The notes under the pieces were generated by a model. The model saw only the letters and a program-made list of their open reading frames with translations, was not told the origin of the DNA and ran no database searches. Shown one piece after another: positions 17,765 to 30,500 of a DNA stretch of 64,000 nt (its first letter is position 1; every line of letters starts with the position of its first letter). The stretch is from assembly GCA_932521035.1 (NCBI GenBank), contig OW051492.1, forward strand, positions 10,912,001-10,976,000, given 5' to 3'. The translations under genes and the position numbers were made by a program. The stretch is from Oscheius dolichura. Taxonomy: Eukaryota; Nematoda; Chromadorea; Rhabditida; Rhabditidae.

Positions 17765-18751
17765 TTATTTGCCATTCCCCGTTAGGCCTAGATCCTCTGG
17801 GTTTGGTACATGTTCACCCAAGAAGTCGTCGGTTCCAGTTTCAGTGAGCCAGAAACAGTAAACTCCAGTGACTTCAACGGAGCTACCAGATGGATCATTG
17901 TAGGCCCAGCCTCCTCCGGGCTGGCAGTCGAGGGTCAGGTAGTCGAAAGATTCGTATTTATCCCAATAGCTGTGGAGCGAAACCTAAAATGAGTAGATTT
18001 AGATTTGGGAGAAGGTCAGTAGCTCACATTTTTGCCATCCGCAGTGTATCCGTAATAATTGAGACGAGCGTATCCACTTGAAGTATCAGGGGCAACGTCG
18101 TCGAATTGTCTACGGACTCGAAGAGGCGGCAGGGGAACATCTGGCGGGATGATGACGTTGAACGGTACACCGGCAGGAGAAGTCGGCGGGTCATTTATAT
18201 TGGCGCCGTCGAAGCAGCGAATGTTCACTTGGGCGCATCCTGTGGCTTCGTTGCGGCTGAAAAAATGGGGGTTAGATACTGTATTCGGCGAAGAATAGGG
18301 CACCGAACCGAGTACGGGTCAGTAAGGCGCGTTTTCTGGGGGAAGTGCGCCACCTTTGCGCTTTTTCGGTGCAATAGAGCTTTGCGAGTTTTCAGTGCAT
18401 TATCCCCAATAAACTAATTACAGTATGCCAAAGATTACAGACCTATTGCACCGAAAAGGCGCAAAGCTGCCGCGCTTCCCAAAAATGCGCCTTACTTGCC
18501 CGGGCCCTACAGTAGTCTAAAACCTACTCGACGAATGATGTCTTCGGATCCCGTACTATATCTCCTGAACCCAAACCACGGCTTTCAACAAATGCCTTGA
18601 CTCCGGCTTCCACTTGGACATTGAGGTTCGTGGGTACGGGGCATTTGCATTCTGAATAGGAGGCTACTGTTTTAAGCGGGTAAAGATCACTTTGTTTACA
18701 TCCTAGAACCGCCAAAGGGAAGAGTAGAGCAAGCAGGGGAAGACGAGCCAT
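17765..18751 (-). CDS. Cys-rich secreted protein, nematode family (C6/DUF281-like pattern)
   Basis: Three exons (18751-18528, 18256-18028, 17983-17765) give 223 residues. MARLPLLALLFPLAVLGC is a signal peptide. A CKCPVP motif, then NEATGCAQVNIRC, a Pro-rich linker, YARLNYYGYTADGKN, YLTLDC and VTGVYCFWL follow. The spacing CxC, then C-x5-C late in a ~100-residue stretch, resembles the C6/DUF281 type of nematode domains, but I could not confirm a family. Intron 1 contains a family 2 palindrome (18314-18503). A broken inverted paralogue lies at 19342-20314. Confidence 0.7.
18314..18503. repeat. Palindromic repeat, family 2, in intron 1 of the Cys-rich gene
   Basis: Left arm GGGTCAGTAAGGCGCGTTTT, right arm GCGCCTTACTTGCCCGGG. 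Slightly longer than other copies owing to an internal duplication of the TTTGCGxTTTTCxGTGCA motif. Confidence 0.75.
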
Positions 18752-18904
18752 CTTCCGCAAAAGTCTGTTGGCTTTCAGTCGATGGTTTTATAGAGATCGA
18801 AGCGAGCCTAATTGTCTGGGGCTGATTGGATTTGGTAGAGGAGACGGTGATAACTATGGGAAAGGTGGGCAAAGACCAGACAACGCAAACTTGACACGGC
18901 TTGC

Positions 18905-19200
18905 ATTTATTAAAAGAGAGAAACTCGAGCGAAATCAAAAGTTCGGGAGGCTTGGAAATGGCCTGTTTGCGCCGAGGTTTGTGTTTTCCCCACTAAATCG
19001 ACCCTGGCGAAGAAGACCTGATAGATATATGCACAAAAAATGAGCCATGGTGGGACTATCAGGCTGAAAAAGCCGGCTCTCGCTCCAGAACCCTCGATTT
19101 TCCTGCAGCAAGGATTCGTCAAGAGCTTTGATCTCCTGGAAAGAAGTCATTCGTGTTTTCCAAGAATATCGGCGTTTCATATCTTTTCCATTGACAATAC
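18905..19200 (-). repeat. Fragment of dispersed repeat, family 3
   Basis: On the minus strand the segment with TCGATTTAGTGGGGAAAACA and AACAGGCCATTT matches the repeats near 22440 (forward), 28700 (reverse) and 36890 (forward). Confidence 0.6.
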
Positions 19201-19341
19201 ACTCCAAAAGGGAGCAGCTATTCACCGTATTGTGTTCTGCTGTAGCCCGAGAAATATTCCATTATCCGGTCCTTTTTAATTGGATTTCTCCCCTTTAAAA
19301 GGGTGGAAGACGTCAGAAGATCAGTATCACGACTTTATCTG

Positions 19342-20314
19342 ATGGCTCGTCTTCTCCTGCTGGTTCTACTCCTCCCTCTGATGGTTCAAGGATGCCGGCC
19401 GAGGAATCATAGCCGACTGGATGCTGATTCAACCTGTACCAAGTGCGAGAAACCAACGGACTTCAACATCCGAGTGGCGGACGAAGTCAGAACATTTGTC
19501 GAACAACGTGCTCCGAGTCAGGAGGGATAGTGGAAAAGCCTCTCACAACTTTCCTGTAGGTTTTTTACTGTCGTTTTCATATTTTCTAAAATAGGAAGGA
19601 AGGGAATAATGGGGTTACTGTAGGAGGGCACAGGGTCCGGGCCAGTAAGGCACATTTTTGCATGGAGCTCGCCAGCTTTGCGCGTTTTCCGTGCATTATC
19701 CCAATAGACTACGGTATGCTAAAGATTACAGATTTAATGCACCGAAAAAGCGCAAAGCCTGCACGCTTCCCCCAAAAATGCACCGTACTAGCCCAGATCC
19801 GGCTCAGCGTCCTGTTCTTCTCCTGAGTTCAATATCTAATAAATGACCAATGCTACAACAAAGAAAACATAAATGATCCTCCGGTTGTCCCTCCTCTCGG
19901 TGAACCATTTGATGGAATCAATGTGATCATTCCGCCACTTTTGTCCTCGCCTCTTCGAGTCTGTAGACAAGGATGGAGCGACGGTGACGACTTTGCCCCT
20001 ATTGTGACAACCGGCGACTACAACTACACTCGGCTCAATTATTATGTACACTGACGATGGCAGAAATGTTAGCTATTTTGGTTATTTTCTAAGTGTCCTT
20101 GTTTTAGGTCTCGCTTCACAGTTATTGGCATGACTACGGATCGTTCGACTACCTGACCCTCGACTGCGAATCTCAAGGAAAATGGGTCTACAAGTACCCC
20201 GAGAGCGGGTCCACAGTTCGAGTCACTGGCGTTTTCTGCTTCTGGCTCACTGATACTGGAATCGACGAGTTCTTGGGTCAGCACGTACGCACTCCAGACG
20301 AGGAAAAGAAATAA
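19342..20314 (+). pseudogene. Inverted paralogue of the Cys-rich secreted gene, frameshifted
   Basis: Exon 1 starts MARLLLLVLLLPLMVQGC and keeps CTKCEKPTDFNIRV. Against the intact copy it has a one-base deletion near 19517 that leads to an early TAG. In exon 2 the segment with GCAQVNIRC is unrecognisable and a two-base deletion near 20043 breaks the frame at NYY. Exon 3 (from 20110) is intact: VSLHSYWHDYGSFDYLTLDC to the stop at 20312. Intron 1 contains a family 2 palindrome in the same place as the intact copy. I read this as a recent pseudogene. Confidence 0.75.
19636..19800. repeat. Palindromic repeat, family 2, in intron 1 of the pseudogene
   Basis: Left GTCCGGGCCAGTAAGGCACA; right side degenerate (GCACCGTACTAGCCCAGATC). 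The position matches the repeat in the intact inverted copy. Confidence 0.7.
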
Positions 20315-23300
20315 TTCCGGTGTAAGAAACAACCTGACGAATAAATGCATTGAAATACCCTAGTGAAAAGTTTTGAAAATTCGCTTGGCGATGAATAAAT
20401 GCATTGAAAGAAGTGGAGATCGTCCCAGGACCCAATAAACCAAAAACTGGTGGAAAAGTGTTGAACGTTCGCTTGGCCTTCCAAAGTCTCTTTGGACTTT
20501 CCCCCGTATATTAGTGGTGGTCTCTCTCTCTTCTCTTCCCCTTTCTCTTGTCTTCTCTCCAAAATTGAATTCTTCCAAAACCCGAGATGGCTTAGAAAAA
20601 AGCTGACCCCATTAGTTTCGAAGGCAAGGCGAACGTCGCCTCTGCTCCATTTCCTCTCCATCTTCTTTTCTGGGAGCCCTTTAATCTAAAGGGAGGGGAG
20701 GAGCAGTTTCTAGGCCCTAATTACAAGTGTGTTCCTCTGGAAAGACATCACCATTATTTTTAGGTCCTGCAACGCTTTTTGCTCTAAAACCCCGGCAAAT
20801 TCCCCCTAGAAGAGCTATTTTTGGTCCTGAAGCGATATTTTTTGGTTTTTTGGGTTCTAAAACGATCCTTATCCCATTTCGATCGTCTCTACATGATTTC
20901 AAGGGTCTAGAAGGCCTGGACCCCCTATTTTCCCCTCCTCCCCTCTCCTGCCGGGGTGTAATTAATCCAACTGGTCCAATTGGATCCTCCCCCTCCTCTC
21001 TCCAGCCTTCCCTGGCCCAGGTGATATGTTCCGAAAATTTAGAGGCAGACAATTTCATTATAGAGACGAGTCCATGGAGAAGAGAGCGGAACCCCCCGAA
21101 AGTGGAGGAAGTAGCCGGCCGGTCCCCCTGTTCGGCGCCGGGAAACACGGCCCCATATGTCAAAATCTACCCCTTACCCTGTCTTATTAGAATATTCATA
21201 GCGTTTCTAACATATTGGGGGAGAGAAAGTTTACCCTTTTCCCCGTGTTTTGGTGGGAATTTTTCGAGTTTTTGATGTCAAGACCCTGTGTAACCCCGTC
21301 AAATTCTCTTTTCTAGGCCTTTTAACTCGAAATTCGATTGAAAAGAACAGTAGAGCCGAGAATTAATCAACCCGTTTGAAAAATTACCGCCCACCGCCGC
21401 CCCCTGCCGAAAAGACACTTGAATTCGGTCTTTTGGTTAATAAAACGGAGGATTCACGTTAACAAACGAATAATTACAGTTCTGGCTACAGTAACCCCAC
21501 TCTAAATTACATTTTTTTACTAAAAAAATGCAAAAAAACGGCAAGAATTCCTGAAAGATCGCCTCAAATGTAGAGAACCCCTCAAATCATTCGTTTTTTT
21601 CAACAAAAAAAATGTCCCGGGAATTTTCCCGCGCGCTTTTTTGCTTGATAAACCTGAAATTTTCCTGGATAACAGTAATCTGACTATATCTTTCTTTTTA
21701 GAGAAAAAAATAGGACAAAAACTAGGAAAAAACAGCCCTAAATGGCGGGAAAACACTAAATTGTTTCCTTATTTTTCCTCGGAGTTAAGAAAATTTGTTT
21801 TTCCCGCTCTCCAGCCTGCCATTTTTCATCCCCTCCCCCTTGCGTAGGTTATGTATTCCGTGCTTTTTCTGTCGTCATTGCGTGCCCACTAGAAATTAGC
21901 CAACACTGGCCATAAAATCTGGGATTTCTCCGAGGGAGAGTCAGTTCTAGTCTCATTTCAGTCCTCCCCCTCCCTCGCTTAAAATTCAACAGAGACTATC
22001 CATCATCCCTCTCTATGGCTATAATAAAACAACCAATAAAGAAAGAAAAACCGTCTGGTCCCGGCCGGATATGTGGTCATTATTTCTGAGATTTACTAGA
22101 GTCATTCGGAGTCGATGAAGTGTGCATAACATATAAAAGGGGGGACACTTTTCTCTCTCATTCCCCTCTCCCGATAATGGAGCCCCTGTACACGGGGAGA
22201 ACACATTAATCCAGCACTTTTCTGCTCTCTTGACTCTCTAAAGAAGAAAAATAGCTCTTTTTGAAACTGAGATCTGCGGATCAGGTTCTTTTTTCTCCTC
22301 ACACCATTTACGAGAAGAGTAGACCTCTTTTTTAGGCCTGTACCCTAGCGTGGGTAACTCTATCCAGTTGGGAACCCATGACTCTTTCCTTCAGGGTTTT
22401 TTGATACTAAATTTGAATAAAGCACTTGTTGGCCTTGCCCCTTGTCCAACTATGCGTTCCTCTCTACCTCTTTCTCTCCACTTTTGTGGATTTCTCTACT
22501 CGATCGTCTTCTCCGTGGTCCATTTAGTGGGAAAAACACAAAACTCGGCGCTAACAGGCCATTTTCAAGTCTCCAGCCCTCAACGATCCTGGGGAAGAGA
22601 TTTTGAAAATTCAAATCTTCCATTTCTCTTTTTCACCCTGCTGTTGTTGAATACGAAGGGCTCCGGCTATAGAACATAGTTTTTCTTGACCAGCTCGACG
22701 AGACGAATCCAACGAGCTATCGGACTTTTATTCTAGTCAAGATTTCGGGCCGTGGCTCCTCATCTTTCCCGGGAGGGGATAACTCTATTAAAGGAACTCT
22801 CCAGGACAATTTTCGATTTTTTTACACCTTATTTTTATTCTTTTTTTTTGATGTTATTATTTAGAGCGAAAACGAATTTTTTTGGTTGCCTGCAGTAAAT
22901 CTGCTCCTACCCTAACCGGATATATCCGGTTATCTCGGCCTTTTTCGCGTCTTTGAATGCATTTTTCTCCTGATCCTGACATTCATTTTCAAAAATTTTT
23001 AGTGCATAATGATCATTGAATTTTTCTCTACAAAATGAGACCAAGTTGTAAAATGTCCTGGAGAGTCCTTTTAAGACTGCTGAGAAGGGTTAGTATAGGG
23101 CCAATTTCAAACAAAAATAGGTGCAGGAAATTAACTCTGGTGGAGATAAGAACAGCATCTTGTAGAGCTCGATGAGCTCTTTTCAACGGTATATGATAGA
23201 CCTGCAGAAGTTGAGAAGTAGAGATGGAGTCGTTTGAGTTTTGATCAGAGGAGCGGTTCGGTTGGATATAGGCAGACCTCCTCGGGGTTCTTTCCCTCGG

Positions 23301-24399
23301 ATAAGTCCAGAGAAAGCTAATTTTGACTAATTCCCTTCTCGCTTTGCCATTCCATTTGATCTGAACCCTTTTATAGAAAATCCTCTCAAATTACCGTAGT
23401 TCTCACGGATTGAAGGATGAGATGAGACGGGTCTGGTGAAACTTTTAGCCCCTCTCGTAAAGACTGGAGGCCACTTTTATGATCTGTCTCATTACCGACC
23501 GTTCTTTCCGATTAATTCCAGCTTGAAAATCTCGAAAATCCGAAGTCTGCTACAGGAAACAAGAGCCCCCGACCATATTTTCTCGTCCCATGGCAGCTGT
23601 TGTCCCCTCCAGGCTTCCTCCCTCCCTTCGAATCTAATTTCAACCTGTGTTCACCTTTGACAATAGGGAGAGGTGCACAACATAAACACAGCAGCTCCCT
23701 CTCTCCCCCACCCGCTTCTTGTCAAAACAATAGAATTTTTACTACCCTGTTGCGGTTTAGGGTTATTCCTCCCTATAGGCACCCTTATTCTTTTGTTGCT
23801 GGGTTTCCTGAGCCTTCTACCGTATACCATATCCGTCTCTATAGACTGTACTGTATTTCTCAGCATAATTTTCTACCATATCCCTTCTTTTAATAGCCTC
23901 CTTCCCTCCTAGACCAGCCGTAAGCGCGCTCTATACCAATTCTCGATCTCACCGCAAAATTGCTTCTCCCCGAATCGAGAAAGCAGTTTTTCGCCAAGTT
24001 GTTGGTTTTGTCAGATTCTCCAGAAAATGCTGAACAAGTCTTCCCAGCCAGTGTTTTAAAAAACGAACTTTTTGGAACCAAATTTCTTATTTTCTTCTAG
24101 CCTTAATAACCGCTCAACGGAGAACGGCCTAGGAACATTTAAAGCTTCATTACGGATCGGAAAAAATAGTTTTTCGTCGAGATTTTGTTATCCACAGACG
24201 CGTAAGAAAGATCTGAACAACACTAGATTAAAGGAATTTTGAAAAATTGGGCTTTTTAGGACAAAATCCTCTGCAATTGCTTTTCTCTGTCTTCCTGTCC
24301 AAGGAGAAGATAATTTCCCCCGCTGAACTCTATTTTTCCCTTTTTGTTTTTTTCTCTGCGTTCGTTGCAAATCTAATTTTTACTCCAATCCTTTTTCAG
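20315..24399. other. Intergenic region, repeat-bearing, no gene supported
   Basis: Long ORFs occur on both strands at 20717-21275, but they overlap each other, are rich in Pro, Ser and Arg, and have no splice or homology support. A family 3 repeat fills about 22370-23270. The rest is non-coding by appearance. The stretch ends in the splice acceptor at 24399. Confidence 0.5.
22370..23270 (+). repeat. Dispersed repeat, family 3 (long copy)
   Basis: Shares ordered blocks with copies near 28270-28905 (reverse) and 36755-37345 (forward). Blocks include CCATTTAGTGGGAAAAACAC, AACGAGCTATCGGACTT, and TAGAGCTCGATGAGCTC followed by ACGGTATATGATAGACCT. In this copy a segment of about 300 bases separates the last two blocks, so it is larger than the others. 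Confidence 0.7.
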
Positions 24400-24530
24400 A
24401 CCGTTCCGATTCGATCCTAATCAAAGTTCGCGGCGGAAATCAAGAAAAAAGACGAGTCAAAGTTGAAGAGACTGATCAAAGAAAGACCAGCCCGTTTTTT
24501 CGGAGACTTCACCCTAATCAGAGAGAGGGA

Positions 24531-27500
24531 ATGCAAGCCTCGATAGCTGAGAGTGTGTTACGGAAAGCAGAGGGTAGAGAAGCGGACCTGAGGACTGGAT
24601 CGGGGCAGGACCCATTGGAATTTCTGCCCAGGAAGGCGGCAATGACCGTATTGGCACAGCTGAGTCTTGCGGACAGGACCAGGTGGGGAATTTCTTCATT
24701 TTAACGTAAAAATAGGTTGTTTCCTACCCAGAAAATCCTCAAAAAGTCAAAAAATTTAAGTAAAGTTGTCAAAAATGAGTTAAAATGGACTATTTCCCAT
24801 CTTTTTCAAGAAAAGAGCTCCAAATTTCAATGTTGGCGCCATTCCCGGGCGCTCGCCCGTAAAATCTCGGCAGGGCCCTTCTTTTTACCCCAAAAATGGT
24901 TCACCGCTTATTTTTATCCAGTCGAGAGTTTTACGGACGTTGGCAAAGCGGAAATGGCGACTTCCTCCGAGGGGAATACCACTTTGGTTGCGTAATTGGG
25001 GAGCTTCCCTGCTTCCGCTTGAAAAAACAGCCACAGCGCTGTCTCACTGGTTTTCCGCTCTATAAATTGGTTTTTCTATGAAATTTCGAGCTTGTGGTCA
25101 ATTCTAGGCGAGAAATATTCCTATTACACCGGCTTGACTAGCAGGCGGAACATGATTTTACGAGAGAGGGGAGGCTGGGATGAGTTTCCCGGCTAGTGGC
25201 AGGTCTGGAGCTTGTTAACTGCCCGTTCTTCCCGCCTTCTTCTCCAATTTGTCCACTATTTATCCCCCTCCTCCTCCAGTTCATTACAACCCTACACTAA
25301 TCCCATTGTTATTTTGTGCGGCGATGCAGAAAAGACGGGAGGAAGAAGATCCGACGAGGAAACGCCGCCGGCGGCTGTTCCCCCTGGACCTGGCGGGTTT
25401 TTGAAGATTTTCTTCCTTTTTGGGGGGTTCTGCAGTGATTTGTTTAGAGCTTGGTGAACTTTTTTTCGTGATCTTTTTGGTCCCCCATCTCTAAACTACG
25501 GAGTCTGCCGGCTCATCGAAGAACAGAGAGCGCGCGTCCCCCTTCCATTTCCGTTTCTTCTCCTATTTTCCTGTTTTTGAATGAGCGAGGAGGGGCTTAT
25601 ACTACCGTATACTCCAAAAAGAAGGTGGTGTTAAAAATTTCCAGCAAAAATTAGCCAGAAATCCATTTTCCCGGGAGGTTTACCGCCCCTATGGGAAAGG
25701 GCGCGCTGGATAGTATTCGCGCGCTTTGAATGCATTTTTCTTCCTATTTTCGCTTTGTTTTCCTAATATTTTTAGGTGCAATAGGTTCAGAAAAAAACGG
25801 CGTATTTTTTAAGCCTGAATCCATAAGATCTCCATGCGGTTCTGTAAAGTAGTGGCCAGATCTCGGCACCCTCAGCAGGCAACTATTATATCCCTCCGAA
25901 ATGCATTGTCATTTGCCAATCCAGGGGGATCCATGTGAACAATTGTGACGGAATAACCGGGTGGCAGTGTTGAACAGCTGGCTCTGGCTGGCTCTTTCAC
26001 CGATTCTCTATCACAGCTGACCGCAAAAATCCCAAAAAATCCGACTTTTCCCCGGCTCTTCCCTGCAAAATCCCTTCCTGGCCCTCTATTTCTCCCAGAA
26101 GGTAATCTCTGATTCTCTAGAACGTCTCCAGGGGTTCTCCTGGCAGTTTTCTATCTAAATAGCCTTTCTTTATCTTTCTCTGTCATTTTTCAAAGAGATA
26201 GGTGACCAAACGGGCGGGAGAAGGGCCATTGGGAGCGATTTCAATGGCCAAGGACCAAAAGAGCGACGTTTAGAGCTATTTCTACCGATTTTTTGCCCGG
26301 AAATTGGTCTTTTTAGTCAAAAAGAAGGATAAATAAAGGGGGTTAAGCCATTTTAGAGCTAAAATTGCTCGGGAAATGGAGAAAAAGCCTCATTTTCCCT
26401 TGTAAATGGTCAAAAATAGGGAAATTTGGACTAGACAGGGGGAAAATGGCGGCTTTCCGGTTCAAAGAGCGCCACATATAACCCTCCCGGCGTCGTTGAG
26501 GTCGTTGTCCCTTAGGCTCTTTACTAATATGTACGACGAGGGCCGGGAGAAGGGAGGGAGGGGGTAGAGAGAGGGCGAGAGAGAGTAACCAACGTCTCTC
26601 TCGCCCTATTCCCCGCTCCCGTCTCTCCCAAGCCTCGTCTCGCAATAGTGCCCCCCCCCCCCCCCCGTTTTTGCTGCCTCCTCCGCTCGCTTTAGGGAGC
26701 AGAGCAGCCCCCCTCCCCTCCCTTTCGTGTGTAGCCTCCAGCCTAGCCTCCCTCCTCTTTGTGCTTCTTGTGTATTGACTCCCCCCATTTTTGGCATAAC
26801 GAGAAATGTGAGATTTCTTCATTTGGAGAGAGGGAGGGAGCGGCGTAGCGTATCTCTGCCTGCCATCCCCCCAGGGGAAATCTTTTGCAAGGGGGATACT
26901 CATTGTTGAGAGTAGACTAGCGGGGGTGATATCTCTCACTGTTACTACCTAGCCACTGTCAACAGGGCTTTTTTACACAATTTTTTGATTTTTCCTATTA
27001 TTTTTCTTTATCATAAGCTTGTACATCTCATAAACTAACGAGAAAAGTCATTTAGTCCTTTAAAAAAACAAAAAAAAATGGAGAAAAATTGACCCAAAAA
27101 TGAGGAAAGCCGCCAGTATTGGACTCCCAAGTTGCTCTTTGGCCGCTGCGCCCGCACCCATAAAATCTCGGCAGTGAAAAGTCCTTTTATTCGCAACTGC
27201 CACATGCCTAATCATTTTTCTGCCGATATCTTACGGGTGCGGAAGCCTGGATCAAAAACGTCTGGGTTACAGTACCTTTTAGACCATTTTCTATCTATTT
27301 TTCACCAACTTTCTGCTTTTTCGTCTTTATTTTACCTTTTTAAAAGGTCAGAAGAGATTGCTGTAGCTTTTAGCATTTTCAAAAAGTAAGAAAGATTCGT
27401 TTATATTGGGCTAAATCGCGCTCTAATGGGTAAAGACGCTTTTGGCTGCGTAACTGTGGCGTTTTCTCTTTAATTTCCCCATTTTCCTGCCTAAATTTCC

Positions 27501-30500
27501 GTCTCCATCCTCCATTTCTGCCCTCCCCCTCCTCCCAGAAGTGTGCTTAGGCTGGCCTAGACCTTGTTATTTTTTACACCCTCGCCTCGGCTCTTCTCTT
27601 TTCTGTTTATTGCTACTCTTTTCTCTCCCACCCGTACTAATTCCCCCTCCTCCTCCTCTAACTACTACTGGAGAGAGAGTTATTTGTTTTTGTCTCCTCT
27701 GCTGCAGAAAACCACCTCCCGGCATAATTTATGCCCGCGGAACGTGTCTAGTCTCCCTCGTTCCCTTTCCTTTGACTTTACGAGTCACTGAGAGAGAGGG
27801 AAAGAGGAAGTTGTTCCTCTTCCTCCTCCTCGTCTTTTGCTCTTCCCGATAGGGACGGGAGAAAAAAATGATTCCAGGGGAAAGAATGGGGGGAAGAGGA
27901 GGAGCCCCGTCTTTTTGGAAGAAGAGGAACTCCCCTGCCTGGTTGCCATTGTTCTTTCCATCCTAGACACTCTCGGCGGATTAAAGGGAGCCTCACCTCG
28001 TAGAAAAAAAATGTGAACATGGTGAGGAGCCAAACCCTGATTTTCAGGCCTTCGATTTTTTCATTTTTGATTTATTCCTATTTTCATTGATTTCTTTTTT
28101 TGTACTTGTTTTCTCTATACTATTTGTATTGCTAAATTATCTACATTCGATAGCGCTTATTTTGCAGTATCACAGAGCATGTGGCATGCAACATAGATGT
28201 CAAAAAATAAATAACAACGCAGCAAACGAATCTGAAATGAGTTTCTTGGCCATTTAATGGTGTCCTGCTCTGAAATCGAAAGACAGGGTCACTACTTTTC
28301 CAGCTTCTGTAGATCTATCATATACCGTTGGAAAGAGCTCCTCGAGAGCTACAAGATGTTGTTTTTATCTCCGCCAGAATGAATTTCTGGCACCTATTTC
28401 GACCTGAAATAGGCCCTATACTAACCCTCCCCAGCAGTCTCAATTGAGTTATCCCCTTCCGAGACTGATCGAGGAGCCACGGCCAGAAATCTTGACTAGA
28501 ATGGAAGCCCGATAGCTCGTTGGAATCGTCTCGTCGAGCTGGTCAAGAAGAACCGGGTTCCGTAGCCGTAGCCCTTTTTATTCAACAGGGCCAGAGCGAT
28601 TTTGAAAAATGGAGGATTTGAATTTTCAAAATCTCTTCTCTACCATCTCTGAGGGCTGGAGGCTCGGAAATCGGCTGTTTGATCCGGGGTTTCCGCTTTT
28701 TCCACTAAATAGACCCTGGCAAATAATATCTGATAGAGGAATCCACAGAAATGGAACCTGAATTTTTCGAACCATATGGTACAGCCATGGTGGTAATTAT
28801 TGGACTGAAAGCCACCTCTCACTCCAGAAACCTCATTTTTTCCGGTGTAAACCACTTTTTCCTTGCGATTTTCTAGGTCAGAAAGGTTCCGAGCCATTGA
28901 ACCGTCCTCTATTTCCTATATCTCATCTTTTCCGGCATTCTGGGCTACTACAGTACCTCCATAAGTTGTTATTCTCCCCAAAACACTTGATTAGAGTTCC
29001 CTAATGCTTTACGCATTAGAGTGTTTGTCCATTTTCAAGAAGTAGAGCCTCCCAGAAGTACAACAGTCCTTCATTTCATCCCGAAACCTCTAGAATTCCC
29101 CTAGCAAGTCCCCTTTTCCTTGAGGAAAGTAGAAAATCCCTGAAACCCAATACTCCCGCTACTCTCTCCCTCCATATTCTATATCTCTTCCCCTAGTCTT
29201 GCGTGTTGTTTTTCTCTCTCACCAAAGGAGCAGGAAATCCTTCAATTTCAGTGTAAACAAAAGCTTCGGGAGAGAGGGAAAGAGGGAGGGAAATGAATAT
29301 GGCCAAGGATCCCTTCCTCTATTTCTGGTTGTCCTTTCTCTGGCCTTTTGTATGTTTTCGGAGCCGCCAAAATGGAAAAACGGGGATGATCCAATATATT
29401 TTTTGGTCCCCTCCCCCAGACTCTCCCAGATTTGGGAGGGGGAGACGATAATTCGGTTACGAGTCACACACACACCCCGAGGGGGGCGCCCGGCAAACAT
29501 CTTCCCTCCCTTCTTCTTAAAATAGACTATTTTTCTCTCTTTAATACAAGGAGGATTACTGTAGAGTGTCTCAAAAACCACTTCGGGTCTCAACGAGAAC
29601 ACAAAACCAATTTTCCCGGGCGAATGGAAATCTGATTACTGTAGGCCGGCAGGGGGCGGTAATTGGTTTTGTTTCGAACAGATGAGCCGGGAAAATTGGG
29701 TTCAATCCGCTCCTTTTTTAATCCTCCTTCCATTCTCCTCACTTTAAACTTGTAAAAATTCAAATAAATCTAAAAATTTCAGGCTAGAACGAGTGAATAA
29801 AACTTGGCGTGTATTAGCAATGGACGCTACCAGGGCAGAAACCAAACCCGTCTGGGTTTATGTCATTTTCAGGAAGAATCACTGCTCAGGTAGGAGAAAT
29901 TAGCTTATAATATATGAGAAAATGAGCTTTAGGTCACGAAAAAATGACGGTGAATATCAGTTTTGATGGTCCGATCTTCTGGAACAGGCAGGTCGCTTAC
30001 ATCTACTGCTGTTCCTGCCATTTTGAGGAGCATGAGGTGCGTTTTTAGCCATTCTTTCCCATAAAAATGAGTGAATCCTCTAAAAAAATACGGTAGATAT
30101 TACCCTGATACAGTAATTCTTCCAAAAATTTGGTCCAGGAGGGTCCTGGAGCGTCCAAGGGGTTCCAATCCCGCGCCACTTCGGATTTTGGACCGGAATT
30201 CTCAAATTAGGGGAAAAGCTTTGTTTCCCGGCTTTTTCGTTGTTTAAACGGTTCAATCCACCGGCGGCTAGGAAGCGGACCTTCAGAATACAGTAATCCT
30301 GTCAAAAATTGGGTTCTCAAAGGTCCCAGAGCGTCCAAAGGCCGCCATTCACACGCCAACTCCGGGTTCTTCCTGTCTCGCCCCATTCCTGGCCCGAAAC
30401 TTCAAAATAGGGCCAGAACTTTGTTTCCGGCCACTTTCCCATAAAGCCCACCTTGTTTGCAAGCCAAAAATAGCCACCCCCCCCCCGTGAAATGGTCCCC

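Larger units (their letters stand above)
24683..29782 (+). other. Large first intron of the F-box-like gene
   Basis: About 5.1 kb, far longer than other introns here. It contains a degraded family 1 hairpin at about 24846-24952, a better one at 27145-27250, a family 3 repeat in reverse at 28270-28905, purine/pyrimidine-biased stretches near 26520-26900 and 27480-27960, and a run of about 18 C at 26650. ORFs here are low-complexity and I do not call them genes. An unrecognised gene on either strand cannot be excluded. Confidence 0.5.

Noticed and set aside
20717..21275. Overlapping open frames of 148 and 182 codons on opposite strands
   Set aside because: Biased composition, no splice or homology support, and each is the mirror of the other.
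26343..26939. 198-codon open frame on the minus strand
   Set aside because: Low-complexity purine-rich DNA, no ATG at its start, and located in a repeat-bearing intron.
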